NCBI GenBank assembly: GCA_046483125.1
Contig: JAWODU010000081.1
Span: 1-12,096 of the forward strand
Length of the DNA: 12,096 nt
Source of the DNA: JAWODU01 sp046483125
GTDB lineage: Bacteria > Verrucomicrobiota > Kiritimatiellia > UBA8416 > JAWODU01
Direction: 5' to 3'
The position numbers and the translations under genes are program-made. Under the pieces are notes generated by a model, which saw nothing but the letters and a program-made list of their open reading frames with translations, ran no database searches and was not told the DNA's origin. Shown in pieces: positions 7,906 through 12,096 of this stretch; positions within the stretch are counted from its first letter, which is position 1; every line of letters starts with the position of its first letter.

Positions 7906-8844
7906 CTAAGAAAGGGGATCAGCGCCTGCGCGCCGGTCCCCTTCTTTTTTGACGGGATCGAGAATCCACCTGCTGTTAAACCAGAACCATTGTTCCGGCT
8001 CGAGACGGATCGCCTTTTCGATAATGCCCAGGGTCTGTTCCGTCATCCTGCGAATATCCTGGTACCTGTCGGGCTCTTTCCCCGGGTAGATCAGGTCATG
8101 GACCCTTATTCTGTGACGGGTCCAGCCTGCGCGCGTTATAATGCACGGCACTATGGGAACATTCATATGGCGGGCGAACAGACCGGTCCCCGTGCCGACG
8201 TTTGCCTCCCCTCCAAGAAAGGGCACCTGTAAACCTTTAGTGCGCACTCTCACGTCGGGCAGAATCGCCAGAACACCTCCTGCCCGAAGTCGTTTGATGA
8301 CTTCCTTCATAGCGTTGCCGCCCCTGGTTATAACTGTTATGCCCGGAGCGGACCGGAGCCGGTTGAAATAGCGGCTCACCAGGAGGTTTCTCTGGGGTGC
8401 CACTATATAGAATACAGGAATGTCGTGCAGACGGCACAGTACTCCGGCCATTTCCCATGACCCCATGTGCGCAGTGGCGATGATCGCCCCTGTTCCGTCT
8501 TTGCGTGCGGTATCAAGCTTTTCCATCAGATCACCGTAATCCATGACGGAATTCGTGAATTGTTTCGTCATTCGTGGAAAACGGAGGGTTTCAATCAAAG
8601 TAAAAACCGTGTTGCGCCACGAAAGCCAGGCAATGCGGCGTATTCGCCTCTGGCCGATTTCATCACCGAAAACCTCCCGGATTCTTGAAGCGGCGGCAGT
8701 AACCCTGAAGCGAAAGACGTAAAAAGCGACCGCCGCCATGAACCAGGACAGGAGCAGAGCGACGCGGTAGGGGAGCAGGTTGACGACCAGCGCCGTCAGC
8801 CTGAGCAGGGCATATTCCGAAATATGCTTAATCGGCGTTTTCAT
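7906..8844 (-). CDS. Lipid A biosynthesis-type (LpxL/HtrB family) acyltransferase
   Basis: This 312-residue protein is close to the usual 300-310 of the LpxL/HtrB family. These inner-membrane enzymes add a secondary acyl chain to lipid A, or to related glycolipids, on the cytoplasmic face. A hydrophobic N-terminal segment (about 12-46) would anchor it. The catalytic H-x4-E motif is AHMGSWEMAG with His126 and Glu131. RGGNAMKEVIKRLRAGG (174-190) and PDVRVRTKGLQVPFLGG (196-212) match the conserved blocks after it, and EPEQWFWFNSRW (282-293) matches the usual PEQWxWxxxRW near the end. The donor and exact acceptor cannot be inferred. Its ATG overlaps the stop of the DUF362 gene (ATGA), so the pair is probably co-translated. 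The last dozen or so codons are encoded by the inverted repeat of the 5S terminator, giving the unconserved tail KKEGDRRAGADPLS. Confidence 0.88.
   Translation of the reverse strand: MKTPIKHISEYALLRLTALVVNLLPYRVALLLSWFMAAVAFYVFRFRVTAAASRIREVFGDEIGQRRIRRIAWLSWRNTVFTLIETLRFPRMTKQFTNSVMDYGDLMEKLDTARKDGTGAIIATAHMGSWEMAGVLCRLHDIPVFYIVAPQRNLLVSRYFNRLRSAPGITVITRGGNAMKEVIKRLRAGGVLAILPDVRVRTKGLQVPFLGGEANVGTGTGLFARHMNVPIVPCIITRAGWTRHRIRVHDLIYPGKEPDRYQDIRRMTEQTLGIIEKAIRLEPEQWFWFNSRWILDPVKKEGDRRAGADPLS
7909..7950 (+). terminator. Rho-independent terminator of the rRNA operon
   Basis: AAGGGGATC (about 7912-7920) pairs with GGTCCCCTT (about 7935-7943), with GCGC/GCGC able to extend the stem inside. A tail of six T residues follows at 7945-7950. 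It lies 9 bases after 5S. The whole structure lies within the last codons of the convergent acyltransferase gene. Confidence 0.85.
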
Positions 8845-10001
8845 TGCATTTTCAGCAGTCCGCCGAGCTTAAGAAGCGGACTTCTGGTCATTGTAAGGGC
8901 GTTTTCGGGGCATACTTCCGTGCAGCAGCAGCACCCGATACATTTTGAGCTGTCAATTTCGGGGCCGTGCGCCTCCCGGGGCATTGACGGCAATGTGAGC
9001 GCTCCCACGGGGCATGCCTCCATGCATCTGCCGCACTCGACGCAGTGCCCGGTCAGACGGGGTCTTATCCACACAAGAGGTGAGATAAGCCTGACCAGCG
9101 CACCCGGGATGAGCCTGCGGGGCAGAGAAGGGGGGAGAGCAAAGCAGTCGGGCTGAAGATCCTCGAGGGAGGAACCTGTTGTTTTGACCGAATCGTATGG
9201 CGACTGGCGAGCCAGATAAGGAACTGTCCCGGGAGATATGCCCAGCACCCGGCATAATACCGTATCAAGGGCCTGCGCGTCTGAAGAAACAGCCAGCAGT
9301 CCAAGGGTAACGGGGGAGCCGCCTGACGGACCTTTGCCTTCCATGGCGATTATTCCGTCGGCGATATTGAGCCCCGGTCCAACTGCGGAGCACAGCGCCC
9401 TCAGCATGTTTCCGAATTCCGTGGGAGTAGGGTACACGGCGTGTAAACGGGTCTTCTGGTAGCCGGGCAGAAACCCGTACGTGTTTTTAACCGCGGCAGT
9501 CAGTCTTGTCAGCACGTGCGTTTTCACCTTGGGTATGTTTATTATGAAATCGGCGTCAAGCACCGGCCTTGCGAGTCTGAAAGTGTAGTCTTGGTGCTCC
9601 ACGGTCTTGACGCCTTCTTTCTCGAGACTGACCAAAGGGATATTTTCCTGTTCTGCGACAGAGCCCATACCGGTTTCCCTCCACACTCTTTCGAGTTTTA
9701 CGGCGTGGGACGGACTGTCCGCGATAAACGGCCGGGCACGGCAGGATTTAACTTCACGTATGACGGCGCGGACTACTTCCGGATGAGTTGTTACGGCGCG
9801 TTCGGGAGTTCGGTCGCTCAGGAGATTGGGCTTTACGAGAACGGACATGCCCGGTTTGACAAAGCTGGCGAGCCCTCCCGTCAATTTAAACAAAGAGCGG
9901 ATTGATTCCTGCACGCCTGCATCGTATCCGCGACACCTGCAGAGGCCGACTACAGGGGGTTCCCGCGGGTCAGTTTGCGAATTAGCAGTTTTGGTCTCCA
10001 T
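8841..10001 (-). CDS. DUF362 protein with C-terminal 2x[4Fe-4S] ferredoxin domain
   Basis: This 386-residue protein has an N-terminal DUF362 domain (about 16-290). It contains the characteristic VLVKPNLL (54-61), INIPKVKTHVLTRLTAAVKN (154-173), DGIIAMEGKGPSGG (215-228), and an Asp-rich segment SSDAQALDTVLC (239-250). The C-terminal part is a bacterial-type diferredoxin: CVECGRCMEACPVGA with Cys320, 323, 326 and 330, and CIGCCCCTEVCPENA with Cys354, 357, 360 and 364. The second motif carries two additional cysteines (358 and 359) in the loop. The reaction of DUF362 proteins is not established; the domain layout argues for an iron-sulfur electron-transfer role in the cytoplasm. No signal peptide or membrane segment is evident. 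The ATG at 10001 is preceded by only a weak ribosome-binding sequence. The stop overlaps the next gene's ATG (ATGA). It is divergent from ribBA and its FMN riboswitch. Confidence 0.88.
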   Translation of the reverse strand: METKTANSQTDPREPPVVGLCRCRGYDAGVQESIRSLFKLTGGLASFVKPGMSVLVKPNLLSDRTPERAVTTHPEVVRAVIREVKSCRARPFIADSPSHAVKLERVWRETGMGSVAEQENIPLVSLEKEGVKTVEHQDYTFRLARPVLDADFIINIPKVKTHVLTRLTAAVKNTYGFLPGYQKTRLHAVYPTPTEFGNMLRALCSAVGPGLNIADGIIAMEGKGPSGGSPVTLGLLAVSSDAQALDTVLCRVLGISPGTVPYLARQSPYDSVKTTGSSLEDLQPDCFALPPSLPRRLIPGALVRLISPLVWIRPRLTGHCVECGRCMEACPVGALTLPSMPREAHGPEIDSSKCIGCCCCTEVCPENALTMTRSPLLKLGGLLKMQ

Positions 10002-10054
10002 CCGGCAGAATAAAGCATACCGGCGGGACGAAGACCAGAAGGAAGTATTTCCCC

Positions 10055-10083
10055 TTGCACACTTCCGCGGATTATCGTTTAAT
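10055..10083 (+). promoter_or_regulatory. Candidate ribBA promoter
   Basis: TTGCAC (10055-10060), a 17-base spacer and TTTAAT (10078-10083) would start RNA near 10090, about 24 bases before the riboswitch P1 stem. The position is right, but both boxes deviate from consensus, so this is tentative. The region 10002-10113 otherwise shows no gene and must also hold the promoter for the divergent DUF362 gene. Confidence 0.4.
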
Positions 10084-10113
10084 AAGCGTGTTGCAAAAAT
10101 ATATGTGTAGTGA

Positions 10114-10267
10114 GTCTTCGGGAAAGGGTGAGTCCGGCGCTAGAGCCGGGCGGAATCCCGACCGGCGGTAAAAGCCCGCGAATCTTCCGTTGCCGGGCAG
10201 TGTCCGGCGCGGCGGACCGACACGGTGTAACTCCGTGGCCGACAGTATAGTCTGGATGGGAGAAGAC
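10114..10267 (+). promoter_or_regulatory. FMN riboswitch (RFN element)
   Basis: The conserved RFN blocks appear in order: GGGAAAGGGTGAGTCC, AATCCCGACCGGCGGTAAAA, GCCCGCGA, GTGTAACTCCGTGGCCGACA, and GTATAGTCTGGATGGGAGAAG. The closing P1 stem is GTCTTC (10114-10119) with GAAGAC (10262-10267). RFN elements bind flavin mononucleotide and repress riboflavin genes when it is plentiful, which fits ribBA 57 bases downstream. The P1 3' strand can alternatively pair with GTCTTT (10273-10278), a possible switching element. CCGGG at 10193-10197 could pair with the terminator's CCCGG at 10283-10287 as an antiterminator. Confidence 0.95.
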
Positions 10268-10280
10268 GGCCTGTCTTTAT

Positions 10281-10313
10281 AACCCGGGACTCTGTGTGCC
10301 GGGTTTTCTTTTT
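10281..10313 (+). terminator. Riboswitch-controlled intrinsic terminator
   Basis: AACCCGG (10281-10287) pairs with CCGGGTT (10299-10305) and is followed by the T-rich tract TTCTTTTT. It lies between the FMN aptamer and the ribBA ribosome-binding site, the standard arrangement for transcriptional attenuation by FMN. The T tract ends only 1-2 bases before the GGAG Shine-Dalgarno sequence (10314-10317). Confidence 0.85.
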
Positions 10314-10324
10314 GGAGAAATACC

Positions 10325-11521
10325 GTGTTTGACGATATCGAAGAGGTTGTATCTGCCGTACGCCGCGGCGAAATCGTGATCGTAACAGACGACGAGAACA
10401 GGGAGAATGAGGGTGATCTGGTAATGGCGGCTGAAAAAGCCACCGCCGAGACCGTGAATTTCATGGCAAGGTACGGCCGCGGCTTGATTTGTGTTCCGAT
10501 GTCCGGGGAGCGCCTGGGTGAACTGGGTCTGTCACGAATGGCTCTGAAAGGAAACGGCGATGCTTTCAGTACGGCATTCATGGAATCCGTTGACGCGGCG
10601 GACGGAATATCCACGGGTATAAGCGCGCGGGACCGCGCTGTAACTATTTCCAGGCTTGTGGACAGGAAGCGCACCGGCAGGGAACTGGTGAGCCCGGGAC
10701 ACGTTTTTCCGCTGGAAGCGGTGTCCGGAGGAGTGCTCCGGCGCGCGGGTCATACTGAGGCCGCCGTGGATCTTGCCCGGCTTGCAGGTTTCTCTCCCGC
10801 CGGGGTGATTTGCGAAATCCTGCGCGACGACGGCAGTATGGCGCGTCTTCCGGACCTGCGGGAGTTTTCGAGACGTCACGGTCTCAGGATGACTTCGATA
10901 GCCGCGCTGATAGCCTGCCGCCACAAGAGGGAGAAAATGGTGGAATTTATAAGGTCGGTCAACCTGCCGACCGGATACGGGACTTTCACCCTGCGTCTGT
11001 ACAGGTCGCGCGTAGATGAAGAACATCATGTTGCGCTGGTCATGGGCAGGCCGGAAGAAGCTGAAGAACCGGTGCCGGTCCGGGTTCACAGTGAATGCCT
11101 TACCGGGGATGTTTTCGGTTCGCTCAGGTGCGATTGCGGCAATCAGTTGAAGGGAGCACTGAAAATGATAGCGGAGAACGGCGTGGGCGTTCTTCTGTAT
11201 ATGCGTCAGGAGGGCAGGGGGATAGGCCTTGCGAATAAGATTCATGCCTACGAACTTCAGGAACGCGGTCTCGATACGGTGGAAGCTAATGAACATCTCG
11301 GTTTTGAAGCCGACTTGCGGGATTACGGCATAGGAGCGCAGATACTGGCGGATCTTGGACTGAGCGAAATCCGGCTCATGACCAATAACCCTCAGAAAAT
11401 CATAGGGCTTGAGGGATACGGTCTCAAGATAGTCGAACGCATTCCGATCGTCTGCCCTCCGACCCATCACAGTAAGCGTTACCTGAGCGTGAAACGCGAC
11501 AAAATGGGGCATATGTTGTGA
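10325..11521 (+). CDS. ribBA: Bifunctional RibBA: 3,4-dihydroxy-2-butanone-4-phosphate synthase / GTP cyclohydrolase II
   Basis: This 398-residue fusion is typical in length for RibBA and supplies both entry reactions of riboflavin synthesis: DHBP from ribulose 5-phosphate, and the pyrimidine intermediate from GTP. The RibB domain spans about 1-200: TDDENRENEGDL (21-32) with the acidic metal-binding loop, DGISTGISARDRA (93-105), PGHVFPL (124-130), and GGVLRRAGHTEAAVDLARLAG (135-155). The RibA domain spans about 205-398. Its zinc cysteines are Cys258, Cys269 and Cys271 in HSECLTGDVFGSLRCDCGNQL, followed by QEGRGIGLANKIHAYELQ (295-312) and TNNPQKI (353-359). Both sets of catalytic motifs look intact. 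The start is GTG at 10325, preceded by GGAG with a 7-base spacer. An FMN riboswitch and terminator lie directly upstream, so expression should fall when FMN is high. Its stop overlaps the GTG start of the LamG gene. Confidence 0.96.
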   Translation: MFDDIEEVVSAVRRGEIVIVTDDENRENEGDLVMAAEKATAETVNFMARYGRGLICVPMSGERLGELGLSRMALKGNGDAFSTAFMESVDAADGISTGISARDRAVTISRLVDRKRTGRELVSPGHVFPLEAVSGGVLRRAGHTEAAVDLARLAGFSPAGVICEILRDDGSMARLPDLREFSRRHGLRMTSIAALIACRHKREKMVEFIRSVNLPTGYGTFTLRLYRSRVDEEHHVALVMGRPEEAEEPVPVRVHSECLTGDVFGSLRCDCGNQLKGALKMIAENGVGVLLYMRQEGRGIGLANKIHAYELQERGLDTVEANEHLGFEADLRDYGIGAQILADLGLSEIRLMTNNPQKIIGLEGYGLKIVERIPIVCPPTHHSKRYLSVKRDKMGHML

Positions 11522-12096
11522 GCTTCGATAGAAATAAAGCAGAACACTTGCGTAACGGGGGTGATCCGCGGGTCTGGTGTAACTGGAGCGGCTGGGCAGC
11601 TGGTGTGTTGCTTGTCATCGTTTTACCTCAAGTCGTACTTCTCGCATTTGCGGGGCCTGCCGGTCCCGGCAAAACGATGGACGACCCCGACCGAGACGGC
11701 TTTTCCACTGAACTCGAAGAGTTTTTCGACACCGACCCCGCCGACAGCGCTTCCCATCCCACACTCGCCGACAACCGGCACAAGATTCTCTGCTACTGGC
11801 CGCTTACCAATGACGCCAGCGAGACAATAGAAGGCATTATAAACGGTGAACTGCGGCATGGGGCCGATTTCCAAAACGGAGCCCTTAACCTCGACGGCAG
11901 GAACGACTACGTCTCCTTCGGCACCAACACCGCTCTTAATGTCTCGAGCAATCTCTCCTTTACCCTGTGGTGCAGGCCCCGCTTCCGCTTTCAGCCCAAC
12001 AGGGTCCTCGGCAAGTTCCGGACAAAAGACAAACAGCGCCAGTACTCCGCCTTTTTCCTCGGCGGCAGGCTGTGGACCTTTTTCTCAGGCGACGGC
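11518..12096 (+). CDS. Probable secreted protein with calcium-binding DxDxDG segment and LamG-like domain (partial)
   Basis: The frame is open from a GTG at 11518 to the right edge (193 codons, no stop). The GTG overlaps the ribBA stop as GTGA; GGGG at 11506-11509 is a modest ribosome-binding sequence 8 bases upstream. A long polar N-terminus of about 28 residues precedes a hydrophobic stretch, AAGVLLVIVLPQVVLLAFAG (27-46), likely a signal peptide or membrane anchor ending at an Ala-x-Ala-like site. DDPDRDGFSTELEEFFDTDP (55-74) resembles thrombospondin type 3/EF-hand-like calcium loops. From about 92 onwards, LCYWPLTNDA, then ALNLDGRNDYVSFG (122-135) and SFTLWCRPRF fit the start of a concanavalin A-like LamG domain, usually a carbohydrate- or surface-binding module. 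Catalytic modules, if any, lie beyond the window. No riboflavin-related function is visible. A downstream in-frame start cannot be excluded. Confidence 0.7.
   Translation, partial: MSFDRNKAEHLRNGGDPRVWCNWSGWAAGVLLVIVLPQVVLLAFAGPAGPGKTMDDPDRDGFSTELEEFFDTDPADSASHPTLADNRHKILCYWPLTNDASETIEGIINGELRHGADFQNGALNLDGRNDYVSFGTNTALNVSSNLSFTLWCRPRFRFQPNRVLGKFRTKDKQRQYSAFFLGGRLWTFFSGDG

Noticed and set aside
10532..11512. A 326-codon open frame antisense to ribBA
   Set aside because: The opposite strand encodes an intact RibBA with all motifs; the antisense frame is a by-product of GC-rich codon use.

Overview
The window is built around a complete ribosomal RNA operon on the + strand: promoter at about 2081-2141, 16S, tRNA-Ala(TGC), tRNA-Ile(GAT), 23S, 5S and terminator. 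Protein genes flank it on both sides. The 16S carries variants I associate from memory with Verrucomicrobiota and relatives, namely AAAGAAATTGACGG around 3314 and AAGTCAGTATGGCCC around 3604. A LpxL/HtrB-type acyltransferase indicates a Gram-negative envelope with lipid A. The last gene pairs a calcium-binding DxDxDG segment with a LamG-like domain, a design common in Kiritimatiellota and other PVC bacteria. Best guess: Verrucomicrobiota/Kiritimatiellota, moderate confidence, from recall and not a search.

Left arm (1-1917, minus strand): pyrF, nth and a left-truncated GT-C-like membrane glycosyltransferase form a compact operon in which each junction is a 4-base ATGA overlap. It is divergent from the rRNA operon. 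The 454 bases between them hold the rRNA promoter (TTGACA, 17-base spacer, TATTTT, with an A-rich UP-like tract) and a roughly 230-base leader with a boxA-like antitermination site. A second boxA-like site lies just before the 23S.

Right arm: 6 bases after 5S, and inside the 5S terminator, a convergent minus-strand operon ends. It contains a DUF362/ferredoxin protein followed by a LpxL-like acyltransferase, again joined by ATGA. Divergent from it is an FMN riboswitch with an intrinsic terminator in front of ribBA (riboflavin synthesis). ribBA overlaps by GTGA a right-truncated, probably secreted LamG-domain protein.

The main unexplained signal is a family of five near-identical 16-base palindromic hairpins, TCCGTC-N4-GACGGA, found only in the rRNA genes: one in 16S (helix 44 tip) and four in 23S. 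One of these, a perfect 16-base palindrome at 4892-4907, is an apparent insertion near E. coli 23S position 228. Reuse of the same stem at five separate rRNA positions is hard to explain by helix compensation alone. It suggests a miniature mobile palindrome or sequence homogenisation among rRNA helix tips.
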